64,000 bases of DNA from Calothrix anomala FACHB-343. GTDB lineage: Bacteria; Cyanobacteriota; Cyanobacteriia; Cyanobacteriales; Nostocaceae. Shown piece after piece: positions 42,907 to 51,976 of the stretch; the first letter of the stretch is position 1; the number at the start of each line of letters is the position of its first letter. The position numbers were made by a program, and so were the translations under genes. The notes below the pieces were generated by a model. That model was not told the origin of the DNA, did not search any database, and worked only from the letters and a program-made list of their open reading frames with translations. Where the stretch lies: assembly GCF_014696435.1 (NCBI RefSeq), contig NZ_JACJQG010000043.1, forward strand, positions 1 to 64,000, read 5' to 3'.

Positions 42907-44973
42907 TCAATTTGGCGTTTCAGTGCTACTAGGTGACGGTGACAAAGTTGGCGGAGTTGCTGGCTGAGGTTCGGGATTGAGAAATTCTCGCCAAGTCTGA
43001 ATCTGTTGTTGTGCAGCACTATAAGCAGAACTACCTCTAGGAACCAACTTGGCAATCTCAATACCTTTATAGATATCAGATTGTCCTTGAGTGCGGGCAA
43101 TATCTAACAATTGCTGACTCCACTGATCGATGGCAACATTCGCATCCATCCGCAAGGCATTACGCCTGGGAACCTGTTGAGCTAGGCGGATTGCTTCTAC
43201 CAACGCATCCGGCGTACCCGTCAGCGCTGCGGTTCTTGCTTTTTGCCAGTTATCTCGCGCGCGAATTTGCTCTCGCCAATCATTGATCGCTTCTTGAGCT
43301 TCGCCAGAAAGTGCCCTTCCCGAAGAAGCTATGTTTTGTGCCGCACTAATCGCACCCGCTAAATTACCACTAGCTGCTAGTTCTCGCGCCTGATCTAAAT
43401 AAGGCTGATCTTGAATGCGCTGGATCTTCGCTGTCCAATTCTGAATTTTTCTCCGTGCTTCAGAATATAATGCTCTACCACTACGGATTTGACTGGCTTC
43501 AGCGATCGCCGCTTGTAAAGAATTGATATCTTCTAGATATGCTATCTGTTCAGCCCGATCTAAGAAAGGTCTATCTTGGATCGTCTCAACTTGCGCTTGC
43601 CAGCGTCCCGCCTCTTGTCTCGCTTCACTAGCACGGGGGTTACCTCTGGGAATCAGCTGAGTTTGAGCGATCGCAGCTGTTAAATCGGTGACTGATCCTT
43701 GACTAGCTAATGTTCGCGCTTTTTCTAAATGAGCAACATCTTCAATTTCTAACTGCCAGCGAGCAATCAACTGTTGTGCTTTGTTATACACAGCCCTCGA
43801 CGGGTCAATTTGTTGCGCTTGGGAAATTGCTGTTTGTAAAGAATCAATCGTCCCGATCCAAGCACTTCTTTGGGCTTCAGCCAAGCTGATAAAGTCTTCA
43901 ACCTCGGTTTGCAGCTTGGTATTTTCGGGAATTTGTCTAACTATATCTAAAGCTGTATCTGCATCCCGTTTATCTAATTTCGCCTGGGCTAAATCCAGCA
44001 TTTTGCGCCCATAAGCCGGAATTAACTCTTGAGCTTTTTGATACAGGTAACTATTTTGACCAATTGATTCCGCTAGTTTGATAGCTTCGAGGATTTTCTC
44101 AGCAACGCCACTCTCAGCTAAATTATCAGCTTTTGCTAACTTCTCGCCATCTTCCCTAGCCGTAGCAATTGTCCGATTCAATTCATCGTATTTAGTAGTC
44201 GCCCAATATTTATTATCCACACGTAGCAATTTAGCAGACAGCATAAAAGCTGACTGCCAATTTCTTTGCCGCAATTCAGCTTCGGCTTCTTGATAAATTC
44301 CCTCAGCCTTTGACCAAATTGATTGCCATTTTGCTACTTGTTCTTCTACATTGTTATAAACAGGTACATCGCTAGGTATTTTCTGCGCAGTAGCGATCGC
44401 CTCCTCTAAGTTTCCGGCTTGAAAACTTTGATCGGCTAATTGTAAGATATCCTTCGACCATCTTTCAATAAAGCGATCGGCTTCGCCACGTAACGGGTGG
44501 TTTTTACCCAGCTGCTTCACCAAATTAATCGCTTGCAGCAAATCGGTGACAGTTTGCTTAGAAGCCGCCAACTGCGCACAATGTAGCCGCACCGACTCAC
44601 TCGCCAAAGGCCAGAAAATTTTTGGACAATTGGGGGCAGCTGGCAACTTTAAAAGCATCGCTGTTGCCAAAAAAGCTATTCCCCCAGGAACTAACGTTAA
44701 TATTACTAACCACAACACCCAATTTTGCATCCAGCGAGGTAATTTACTGAGAATCAAATTGGGGGAAATAGTTTTTTGAGACTGACTATTAAAAGGTAAT
44801 TCTTCGGAATTATGATCTGTTTGCCGCTTCACTGACTTAGAGTTAGAACCAGTCGCTGGAATATTAAATAAATGAGCTTCTCCGAATTGCTGTGCTTCGG
44901 ATAATCCCTGACTTTCATCCTGATCTCTGGCTCTGCCTCGGGACCAACTGTCTGTAATATCCCGCTCTGTCAT
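42907..44973 (-). CDS. Membrane-anchored helical repeat protein, function unknown
   Basis: 688 residues. The polar N-terminus (about 80 residues) is followed by one membrane helix at about 84-106 (NWVLWLVILTLVPGGIAFLA). Then come at least seven degenerate repeats of about 70-75 residues, each of the form LxxAIxxAQxIPxxxxxYxxAQxxIxxWxxxI (for example LQTAISQAQQIDPSRAVYNKAQQLIARWQLEI and LVEAIRLAQQVPRRNALRMDANVAIDQWSQQL). The C-terminus is Pro/Ser/Thr-rich. This suggests an alpha-solenoid scaffold outside or at the membrane. Such proteins are sometimes labelled chromosome segregation ATPases, but no P-loop is visible. Confidence 0.75.
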   Translation of the reverse strand: MTERDITDSWSRGRARDQDESQGLSEAQQFGEAHLFNIPATGSNSKSVKRQTDHNSEELPFNSQSQKTISPNLILSKLPRWMQNWVLWLVILTLVPGGIAFLATAMLLKLPAAPNCPKIFWPLASESVRLHCAQLAASKQTVTDLLQAINLVKQLGKNHPLRGEADRFIERWSKDILQLADQSFQAGNLEEAIATAQKIPSDVPVYNNVEEQVAKWQSIWSKAEGIYQEAEAELRQRNWQSAFMLSAKLLRVDNKYWATTKYDELNRTIATAREDGEKLAKADNLAESGVAEKILEAIKLAESIGQNSYLYQKAQELIPAYGRKMLDLAQAKLDKRDADTALDIVRQIPENTKLQTEVEDFISLAEAQRSAWIGTIDSLQTAISQAQQIDPSRAVYNKAQQLIARWQLEIEDVAHLEKARTLASQGSVTDLTAAIAQTQLIPRGNPRASEARQEAGRWQAQVETIQDRPFLDRAEQIAYLEDINSLQAAIAEASQIRSGRALYSEARRKIQNWTAKIQRIQDQPYLDQARELAASGNLAGAISAAQNIASSGRALSGEAQEAINDWREQIRARDNWQKARTAALTGTPDALVEAIRLAQQVPRRNALRMDANVAIDQWSQQLLDIARTQGQSDIYKGIEIAKLVPRGSSAYSAAQQQIQTWREFLNPEPQPATPPTLSPSPSSTETPN

Positions 44974-45124
44974 CTCTCACACCAAAAAATAGTTGAATAG
45001 CGATCTGTATAGATCGATAATTCTATTGTTGCCATAGTAACTTTCTCATCATTAAAAAGCTACTTTTTTTATCATCTCCATAGATACACTAGTAGACGCA
45101 AAATTTTAGTGCCCTTTTATACTC

Positions 45125-46030
45125 TTATCCTGAAGCAGAAGATTCAGTTTGCAAATCGACAATCAGCTGAGCCAGTTGATCGCTGCTGGCCTGGTAAACT
45201 TGACCACAAAAGTCACAAGTTGCCTCAGCGCCATCATCTTTAACGATCATATCTTGTAGTTCCGCTTCTCCCAACATTTTTAATGCGCCCAACATGCGGT
45301 CAAAGGAACAGCCACAGTGAAAGCGCAATATTTGGTTTTCCGGGAAAATTGTCAGCCCCATATCCCCCAACAAATCTGTCAAAATTGTCGGTAAAGTCTT
45401 ACCAGCTTGCAATAACGGCGTAAATCCAGCCAGGCTAGCTACCCTTGATTCTAAAGTGGCTACTAAAGCTTCATCTCTAGCCGCTTTCGGTAACACCTGT
45501 ACCAATAAACCCCCAGCAGCCGTTACCCCACCTGCGCCCACAAATACGCCTAAAACTACAGCCGAAGGCGTTTGTTCGGAACTCACCAGGTAATTTGCCA
45601 CATCATCACCAATTTCACCCGAAACTAGTTCCACAGTACTAGAGTAAGGGTAACCATAACCAATATCGCGCACAACGTAAAGGAATCCCTTACCCACTGC
45701 ACCGCCAACATCAAGCTTACCTTTGGCATTGGGTGGTAATTCTACAGATGAATTGCCAACATAGCCCCTTACCGTACCGTCTAATCCCGCATCTACTAAA
45801 ATGCCGCCCAATGGCCCATCACCCTTAACACGGACATTGACCCTAGAGCCAGTTCGCTTCATACTAGAAGCCATCAACAACCCAGCCGCCATTGTCCGTC
45901 CTAGTGCAGCTGTAGCTACATAAGAAAGTTTGTGGCGCTGTCTAGCTTCTTCAGTGAGGCGCGTAGTAATTAAACCTACGGCTCGAATCCCACCGTCGGC
46001 TGCTGTGGCGCGAATTAATTGATCCGCCAT
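45125..46030 (-). CDS. hslO: Redox-regulated chaperone Hsp33
   Basis: 301 residues. The N-terminal domain has RATAADGGIRAVGLITTRL, VRVKGDGPLGGILVDA and GVFVGAGGVTAAGGLLVQVLP. The C-terminal redox switch has the zinc-binding cysteines FHCGCSFDRML and TCDFCGQVYQ (CXC and CXXC). Upon oxidation zinc is released and the protein becomes a holdase that prevents aggregation. It is a single-gene unit. The start MADQLIRATAADGG matches the family start. Confidence 0.95.
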   Translation of the reverse strand: MADQLIRATAADGGIRAVGLITTRLTEEARQRHKLSYVATAALGRTMAAGLLMASSMKRTGSRVNVRVKGDGPLGGILVDAGLDGTVRGYVGNSSVELPPNAKGKLDVGGAVGKGFLYVVRDIGYGYPYSSTVELVSGEIGDDVANYLVSSEQTPSAVVLGVFVGAGGVTAAGGLLVQVLPKAARDEALVATLESRVASLAGFTPLLQAGKTLPTILTDLLGDMGLTIFPENQILRFHCGCSFDRMLGALKMLGEAELQDMIVKDDGAEATCDFCGQVYQASSDQLAQLIVDLQTESSASG

Positions 46031-46193
46031 GAAAACCTTACCAAATAATATGTTATTAAATGCCCCTGCTGTGAGGGTCGCAAATTAAAGCCTTATTTAG
46101 TATAACTTAGTATATCTCAACTAAACTTAACCATTTCCTAGACTGCCAATTTCTCTCATCTCGATTTTGTATAAACCTGCACAAAGTAATTAA

Positions 46194-46364
46194 ATGACTC
46201 TTCTAACTTTCTTGTTGGCATCATATCCTGCACAAAGCTGCTGCGAGTCTCATGTGTACTGGGAGGCTGATTTTCAAAATCAACTACATCTTCCCAGACA
46301 ATTGCTAGGACTTATATTTTTTGTCGCAGTGCTAGTGGCAGCAGCGTTCACAAATACCCTGTAA
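46194..46364 (+). CDS. Small ORF (56 aa) with a C-terminal membrane helix
   Basis: ATG 46194 to TAA 46362-46364. The N-terminus is MTLLTFLLASYPAQSCC and the C-terminal part is a hydrophobic helix (LLGLIFFVAVLVAAAF). There is no good ribosome-binding site. It lies in a 570-bp gap that otherwise holds nothing recognised. It could be a genuine small membrane protein or chance. Confidence 0.3.
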   Translation: MTLLTFLLASYPAQSCCESHVYWEADFQNQLHLPRQLLGLIFFVAVLVAAAFTNTL

Positions 46365-46603
46365 ATATTAGGAAAAAATCAATGATTAATTATTCTGTCT
46401 GTTAATTACTATTTAAAAATAAGTAAGTCTGGGGAAAAAAACAACCTATATTACGAAACGCAAACTGTCTTGAAACCCTTACCAATGACAAATGACAAAT
46501 GACAGCCCTCACCAGTCATATTTAATTTCACCGCCCTACTTAGTAACTGAATATTTGCCATAATAAAATTATAACAAACCTACAATAATTATCATCTAAA
46601 AAA

Positions 46604-46999
46604 ATGCTAGGTACTTTTCAACAAAGCCAACTCAGAATCGAAATCGAAGCTTCAGCCAGTGCAATTCACGATAGCCTGCTACGTCCAGCGCAATTACAAA
46701 AATGGCTCATTGGACAACGTTTCGCACCAGGAATGCCAGAAGAACTACAAGCAGGTTTTCAATTCACCACCTGGACTGGCCCAGTGGCAATTCATCATCA
46801 AGTAAAGGTGGCAAAAGCTAACTGTTTGCGCTTATTACTTAGCGGTGGAATTGATGGATTTCATGAATGGTATTGGGGAGAAGGTTGGGTACAGTCACGC
46901 CTAGAAGGAGTCTCCCTATTACCATTAAATATAGGACAAACTTTCAGTCTATTAAGCTTGCGCCAGTTTCTAGCAAGTCACAAATCTGAGAATAAGTAG
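46604..46999 (+). CDS. SRPBCC-like hypothetical protein
   Basis: 131 residues. The order of elements (LRIEIEASASAIHDSLLRPAQLQKWL, then AGFQFTTWTGPVAIHHQVKVAKANCLRLLLSGGIDGFHEWYWGEGWVQSRLEGVSLLPLN) resembles the START/SRPBCC helix-grip fold, which binds hydrophobic ligands in a central cavity. It is conserved-looking for cyanobacteria. It is a lone plus-strand gene, upstream of a nested repeat block. The ligand is unknown. Confidence 0.6.
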   Translation: MLGTFQQSQLRIEIEASASAIHDSLLRPAQLQKWLIGQRFAPGMPEELQAGFQFTTWTGPVAIHHQVKVAKANCLRLLLSGGIDGFHEWYWGEGWVQSRLEGVSLLPLNIGQTFSLLSLRQFLASHKSENK

Positions 47000-47111
47000 G
47001 TTGGTGCAATTAGATATAATCGGTAGGGATTGTCATTGGTCATTGGTCATTGGTAAGCGTTTCTACCCTAGTTATGTTTAGTAACATATTTGGGTTTATT
47101 TACACCAACTT

Positions 47112-47401
47112 ATACCAATTTTAAAAAAGAATGCGACCGTAGGGGTATGGCATTGCCCATTGGTGTCAACTTAAGCTCAGAACCCTTCTCTATCTCGTTT
47201 CCAGCCGGAGGCTGGAAATGCGTATTCGTGGGCTGCCGCCTCGTCTTCTAATAAATTGAGGCAGAGCCTCATAAATCTCAGCTCCCACGCAGAGCATGGG
47301 AGCTAGATGGAATGGGGGTTTTACGTTAAGTTGACACGTATGGGCATTGCCATGCCCTCTAGAATATATTGATGTGCCGCAAAAACTATTTAAATTGGTG
47401 T
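47112..47401. mobile_element. Repeat A (copy 2) with element B (copy 2) nested inside
   Basis: Repeat A runs from ATACCAATTTTAAAAAAG (47112) to TTTAAATTGGTG (47401). At its GGCATTGCCC core, element B is inserted, bounded by GTGTCAACTTAA (47163-47174) and TTAAGTTGACAC (47326-47337). Element B carries an unrelated interior. A 108-codon antisense ORF over this block is repeat-derived. Confidence 0.7.
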
Positions 47402-47627
47402 TATTTCTCTGACTAAATTCGCTGGCTCTCATACTATTTATTTGTGAAGCTGCACAAAACTCTACCTTTCTTGAAGGCAAAGGTACGCAGAGTTTTTTCA
47501 GTTCCATATCTTCCAATATAATTACGCGCGTCTTGATATTAAATTAGTATTACAACTCTTACCAATGACAGATGACTAACGACCAATGACCACCTTAACT
47601 AGTTATCTTTAATTACACCAAGCTACT

Positions 47628-48053
47628 TTAAGTTGGCTTAACCACTAATACAGAACAATTAGCTTCTTCAACCACTTGACTACTAACAGAACCTTGAACA
47701 ATTCGCTTCATTCCTGTTAACCCGCGACTACCAATGACAATCAAATCAGCCTGATAAATATTAGCCAGGCGAATAATTTCGTCTGCAGCATAGCCTGTAA
47801 CTAATTCTAATTGGCTGGCAACAGGTAAACTTTCTTGATAAGATTGCAGTTGTTTTTCAATATAAAAATAAGACAATGTTGGTGAATCAGCATGAGGCCG
47901 ATCTGCTGGTAAATCCATCTCTAACTCTGGCGGTGGAAAAACATGGCAAAGAATAACTTTACTATCTGGAGCCAGCACCAACTCTTTTACAGTCTCAATT
48001 ACTCGCTCTGAAATTTCCGAACCGTCTAGAGCTACCAAGATATTTTTTAACAC
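47628..48053 (-). CDS. Universal stress protein (UspA family)
   Basis: 141 residues with a single Usp domain. The N-terminus NILVALDGSEISERVIETVKELV and the ATP-binding signature VIGSRGLTGMKRIVQGSVSSQVVEEANCSVLVVKP (G-2X-G-9X-G[S/T]) are both present, so it is probably an ATP-binding subtype. Function is stress tolerance or signalling; details vary between paralogues. It is a lone gene, with heptad repeats (GACCAAT type) downstream at about 47563-47592. Confidence 0.92.
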   Translation of the reverse strand: MLKNILVALDGSEISERVIETVKELVLAPDSKVILCHVFPPPELEMDLPADRPHADSPTLSYFYIEKQLQSYQESLPVASQLELVTGYAADEIIRLANIYQADLIVIGSRGLTGMKRIVQGSVSSQVVEEANCSVLVVKPT

Positions 48054-48342
48054 CGCTCTCGTCTCCTCAAGAGTAGACCCCTTAAATAAATACCTGGTTA
48101 ATTAATTGGTAACTAAACCAATTTTTGCCCAGATTTAACAATATTTATCTCTTTAGCGTTTTACCGCTAGGAGTATGTTATCAAAAAATGCTCGTGGCTA
48201 AATTTCCCTCAACTTTATTTGGGAGCTTTAGACATGAGAATTCGTAAATTGAGTTTATATCATACTCAATTTCCCAAGCTTTTATTTTGCATCTAATGGG
48301 TGATTTTCTCGCAAATCATCAGCAAAAATTCACCATTCTCAA

Positions 48343-49644
48343 TCACTCTTCATGCTGAATTCGCCGTCTGACAGAATCGGCATGGGAGGGTAAATCCTCT
48401 ACTGATGCTAGAATGTCAATTGTCCCAGCCACTTTTTGCAATGCACTTTGGGAGTATTGAATAATACTTGATTGTTTAAGAAAAGTTTCCACACTCAAGG
48501 CTGAAGCATAACGGGCAGCCCCCGAAGTCGGTAAGGTATGGTTGGGGCCTGCTAAATATTGTCCAACGGCTGGTGGTGTAGCATCTCCTAAGAAAATTGC
48601 CCCAGCATGGCGAATTTGTGGTAGAAACTCCCAAGGCTCGGCAATTGCTAATTCCAGATGTTGGGGAGCAAATTCGTTAGTCAATTCTGCAGCTGCTTTG
48701 AGAGATTCGACAATCACAATCAACCCATAGTGAGCGATCGCTTTTTCGGTGTCAATGCGTCGGGGATGATCTACTAATTGTCGTTCCACAGCTACTTGGA
48801 CATTTTTTGCTAAAGCCGCATCCGTAGTCAGCAGAACCGCCGCCGCCATTGGATCGTGTTCGGCTCTGGCTAGCATATCCGCAGCTACATGTACGGCATT
48901 TGCGGTTTCATCGGCAATAATTAGCACTTCGCTCGGCCCTGATAGGCAGTCAATCCCGACGCTACCGTAGACAAGTTTTTTAGCCAGGGTGACATAAATA
49001 TTACCAGGGCCTACAATGACATTAACTTTCGGAATCGTTTCCGTACCGTAAGCTAAAGCCGCGATCGCTTGCGCTCCCCCGACTCGGTAAATTTCCTGTA
49101 CCCCAGCTTCTTGAGCGGCTACTAGCACAGCCGGAGGAATTGCTTTACCTGCTCCTGGGGGTGTCACCATGACTACTCGCGGTACACCAGCCACTCTTGC
49201 CGGAATGGCATTCATCAGTACAGTACTGGGATAAGCAGCACGCCCACCAGGGACATATAAACCCGCCCGATCTACAGGATTGTAGCGTTTGCCTAATACC
49301 ACCTCATCATCAGCAAAGTTAACCCAGTTTTTCGGGACTCGCTGACGATGAAATGCTTCGATTTTTTGGCTAGCTAACCGAATCGCCGCAATCAACTCCT
49401 GAGACACCTGCTGATAAGCCGCATCCAATTCTGAGCCTGTAACCCGCAGTTCCTCCTGCTTAAGAGTTTGGTTGTCAAATTCATCTGTGTAATGCAATAC
49501 AGCCTTGTCGCCTTGGCGTTTCACCGCTTGCAACACTTCCCGCACCGTGGCTTCTTTATGAAGTACGTGTTCGTCATGGGTGCGATCGCAGATCCGTTGT
49601 AGTTCTGCTCTGACGTCTGCCTGCTGAGTAATAATTCGCAGCAT
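48343..49644 (-). CDS. hisD: Histidinol dehydrogenase
   Basis: 433 residues. The conserved stretches are GLYVPGGRAAYPSTVLMNAIPARVAGV, YRVGGAQAIAALAYGTETIPKVNVIVGPGNIYVTLAKKLVYG, DCLSGPSEVLIIADETANA, DMLARAEHDPMAAAVLLTTD and NHTLPTSGAARY. HisD oxidises histidinol to histidine in two NAD-dependent steps and binds zinc. It is a single gene, divergent from rpsT. The start MLRIITQQADVRAELQRICDR is as in related proteins. Confidence 0.96.
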   Translation of the reverse strand: MLRIITQQADVRAELQRICDRTHDEHVLHKEATVREVLQAVKRQGDKAVLHYTDEFDNQTLKQEELRVTGSELDAAYQQVSQELIAAIRLASQKIEAFHRQRVPKNWVNFADDEVVLGKRYNPVDRAGLYVPGGRAAYPSTVLMNAIPARVAGVPRVVMVTPPGAGKAIPPAVLVAAQEAGVQEIYRVGGAQAIAALAYGTETIPKVNVIVGPGNIYVTLAKKLVYGSVGIDCLSGPSEVLIIADETANAVHVAADMLARAEHDPMAAAVLLTTDAALAKNVQVAVERQLVDHPRRIDTEKAIAHYGLIVIVESLKAAAELTNEFAPQHLELAIAEPWEFLPQIRHAGAIFLGDATPPAVGQYLAGPNHTLPTSGAARYASALSVETFLKQSSIIQYSQSALQKVAGTIDILASVEDLPSHADSVRRRIQHEE

Positions 49645-49799
49645 GGAGTAAGCACAATGCCAAAATTAGAATATTCCCGCCTGAGAATTAATCTTGCTCT
49701 TTACCCAAACAGGTACCGAGGTGAGTCTAATTCCCTTCTCTAGCTTAACCTGGATTTTTTTGATACTCCCAGTGTTGTTAATAGGTTGCCAATTATCTG

Positions 49800-49922
49800 A
49801 TGCAGATAGGCAGGGAGCAGGGGGCAGGGGGCAGGGAGCAGGGGGAGAAATAGTAACTGAACCAATGCCCAATGCCCCATGCCCAATGCCCCATGCCCAA
49901 TGCCCCATGCCCAATGCCCCAC
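49800..49922. repeat. Long heptad tracts between hisD and rpsT
   Basis: GGGAGCA/GGGGGCA heptads at about 49807-49845 and CCCAATG/CCCCATG heptads at about 49863-49920. Several overlapping ORFs called here on both strands are translations of these repeats and are not genes. Confidence 0.9.
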
Positions 49923-50019
49923 GATATTTTTTTGGGAAATCTTAACATTGGCAATATGGATGCTATATTAGTAAATCTAGTAGTGTGTGTACATATTAAT
50001 AGTCTTTCTGGAACTGACT

Positions 50020-50316
50020 GTGGCGAATTCAAAGTCTGCTCTCAAACGCGCCCATATTGCAGAGCGCAATCGGCTGCGTAATAAATCATATAAATCAGCT
50101 GTCAATACGCTGATGAAGAAGTACGTGAATGCAGTAGAAGTCTATGCTGCTAATCCCACTCCCGAATTAAAGCAACAAGTACAGGAGCGATTAGCTGAGG
50201 CTTACAGCAAAATCGACAAAGCCGTTAAGCGAGGTGTGCTTCATCCCAATAATGGAGCCAGGAAAAAGTCAAGATTGGCTCGTAAACTCAAACCACTTAC
50301 ACAAACGGCACAGTAG
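50020..50316 (+). CDS. rpsT: 30S ribosomal protein S20
   Basis: 98 residues from the GTG at 50020; the open frame extends 11 codons upstream, but S20 starts [17 protein letters not shown]. Highly basic, with the typical helical S20 sequence ([50 protein letters not shown]). It binds 16S rRNA in the small subunit. It is first in the plus-strand order rpsT-tatD-rpoB-rpoC1-rpoC2, a conserved cyanobacterial cluster. Confidence 0.96.
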   Translation: MANSKSALKRAHIAERNRLRNKSYKSAVNTLMKKYVNAVEVYAANPTPELKQQVQERLAEAYSKIDKAVKRGVLHPNNGARKKSRLARKLKPLTQTAQ

Positions 50317-50386
50317 TCCCAAATCATTTAGTCATTAGTCTGCTACTAATGACTAATGGCTAATGACTAATGACTCTAAAACAAAA

Positions 50387-51172
50387 ATGCAGCTAATTGA
50401 CACTCACGTTCACATCAACTTTGACGTTTTTCAGCAAGATTTAGCAGCAGTGCGATCGCGATGGCAACAAGCAGGTGTAGTGCATTTAATACATTCCTGC
50501 GTGGAACCAGCAGAATTTGCCAGTATCCAAGCCATAGCACGCGAGTTTCCCGAACTCAGCTTTGCCGTTGGGTTACATCCTCTAGATGCTAAACAATGGA
50601 CTGATGGAACAGCCGATGAAATTCTCACATTGGCGAAATCAGATGCAAAAGTAGTCGCTATGGGGGAAATGGGACTGGATTTTTGTAAAGCAGACAACTA
50701 TGAGCAACAGCGCATGGTGTTTGAAGCGCAATTAGCGATCGCCTATGAACTGAATTTACCTGTAATTATCCACTGCCGCGATGCAGCCGCACAGGTAAGA
50801 GAAGTGTTGCAAAAATGGCGAGAACAAAAAGGCGAACGAGTGCGGGGTGTAATGCATTGTTGGGGTGGAACGCCCGAAGAAGCTCAATGGTTCATTGATT
50901 TAGGCTTCTACATAAGTTTTAGCGGGACAGTTACCTTCAAAAATGCCAAGCAAATCCAAGCTACCGCCGCAATGGTACCGAGCGATCGCTTGCTAATTGA
51001 AACAGACTGTCCTTTCCTGGCTCCCGTCCCCAAACGAGGTGCAGGACGCAATGAACCAGCTTATGTCCGTTATGTAGCAGAGAGTATAGCCGAACTGCGT
51101 AAACAGACGGTAGAAGCGATCGCCGCCCAAACCACCCAAAATGCTTGCGACTTATTTAGTCTGGTAGTATAA
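50387..51172 (+). CDS. tatD: TatD-family metal-dependent hydrolase
   Basis: 261 residues from ATG 50387 ([15 protein letters not shown]); an ATG 8 codons upstream lies in a heptad repeat. Metal-binding residues are seen in [30 protein letters not shown] and [10 protein letters not shown]. TatD proteins are TIM-barrel deoxyribonucleases/phosphohydrolases, with roles suggested in DNA repair and D-aminoacyl-tRNA handling. It lies between rpsT and rpoB, 70 bp after rpsT across heptads. Confidence 0.92.
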   Translation: MQLIDTHVHINFDVFQQDLAAVRSRWQQAGVVHLIHSCVEPAEFASIQAIAREFPELSFAVGLHPLDAKQWTDGTADEILTLAKSDAKVVAMGEMGLDFCKADNYEQQRMVFEAQLAIAYELNLPVIIHCRDAAAQVREVLQKWREQKGERVRGVMHCWGGTPEEAQWFIDLGFYISFSGTVTFKNAKQIQATAAMVPSDRLLIETDCPFLAPVPKRGAGRNEPAYVRYVAESIAELRKQTVEAIAAQTTQNACDLFSLVV

Positions 51173-51976
51173 GGTGTACATTTAAGTGTAGTTGGCTGTG
51201 TACAAAAAAATAAACACCTTGGAGGATGGAAATATGCTAAAATTATTTCCTCCAAAACATTTTGCTTGCGCCATAATGATAAAGGAAGGAAATTAAAACT
51301 CCTAAGATTGGTTTTACACAGTTACTAACTTGACCATCGCTACCCGCAAAGCAGTCACCCTTAAGGTGTCTAAGCTAATTATTTGCCGGGGTTGACCATC
51401 CTCCTAATCTCTACAAGCGGATGTAATCGCCGCGATCGCCAAGACTGACAATCATGAGTTGAGCTAGACACTTTGAGAAAACTACCTTTTCCGTATTTAA
51501 TCTATAGAAAACTGTTAAACATAATTGCCTTGTGAGTATCACCCACCAAGATAAAGCCATACTAATCCAGAGTCGATTCAGAGCCACTCGGTTCCTTAGT
51601 TTTAGGATATCACCGTGAGTCTAAATATAGAGGGGTATTGAAAACACAACAGGAAAAAAGCTGCGGCGGCTAATTAACGCGCTTGTGGGAGGAGAAGTGA
51701 CAAAAGCCAACTTAATTCCAGATTATCTCAACCATCTACTTTTGAGCAATCAACCTAGTAGCTGGTTATTAGTTATAATTGTCACTTTTAGTGGAGTAGT
51801 TTCCCGCTTGCCAAGATAGCACTTTCCAGCTTTAATTTCTGCGTTTGCCCGTACCTGCACATAGCAGGTGGCGTTAAGGAGAAGTTCCCAAACAGCTACG
51901 GACACTGGCTAGCGGTGGGAACCGTCAAAAAGCAGTGTCCAATGGTAAGTTTAACCAGGTTGACAAAGGTAGAGGC
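51173..51976 (+). other. Long rpoB upstream region with a possible 44-aa ORF
   Basis: About 800 bp lies between tatD and rpoB, long enough to hold a promoter and leader for the polymerase operon, but no consensus promoter stands out. A GTG-start ORF at 51685-51819 with GGAGGAG inside its 5' end encodes VTKANLIPDYLNHLLLSNQ, then a hydrophobic stretch SSWLLVIIVTFSGVV. It is unsupported otherwise. No heptads are seen here, unlike the neighbouring gaps. Confidence 0.35.

Noticed and set aside
42792-43100. 102-codon minus-strand ORF overlapping the end of the helical repeat protein
   Set aside because: Out of frame with the long repeat-protein gene and extends into heptad-like CTTGTCC repeats.
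47190-47516. 108-codon minus-strand ORF
   Set aside because: It spans the nested repeat A/element B block; its sequence is repeat-derived and similar pieces occur in other intergenic copies.
49666-50081. Several overlapping ORFs of 60-83 codons on both strands (GHWAWGIGHGALG-type proteins)
   Set aside because: They are translations of CCCAATG/CCCCATG and GGGGGCA heptad tracts, so both strands are open by composition.
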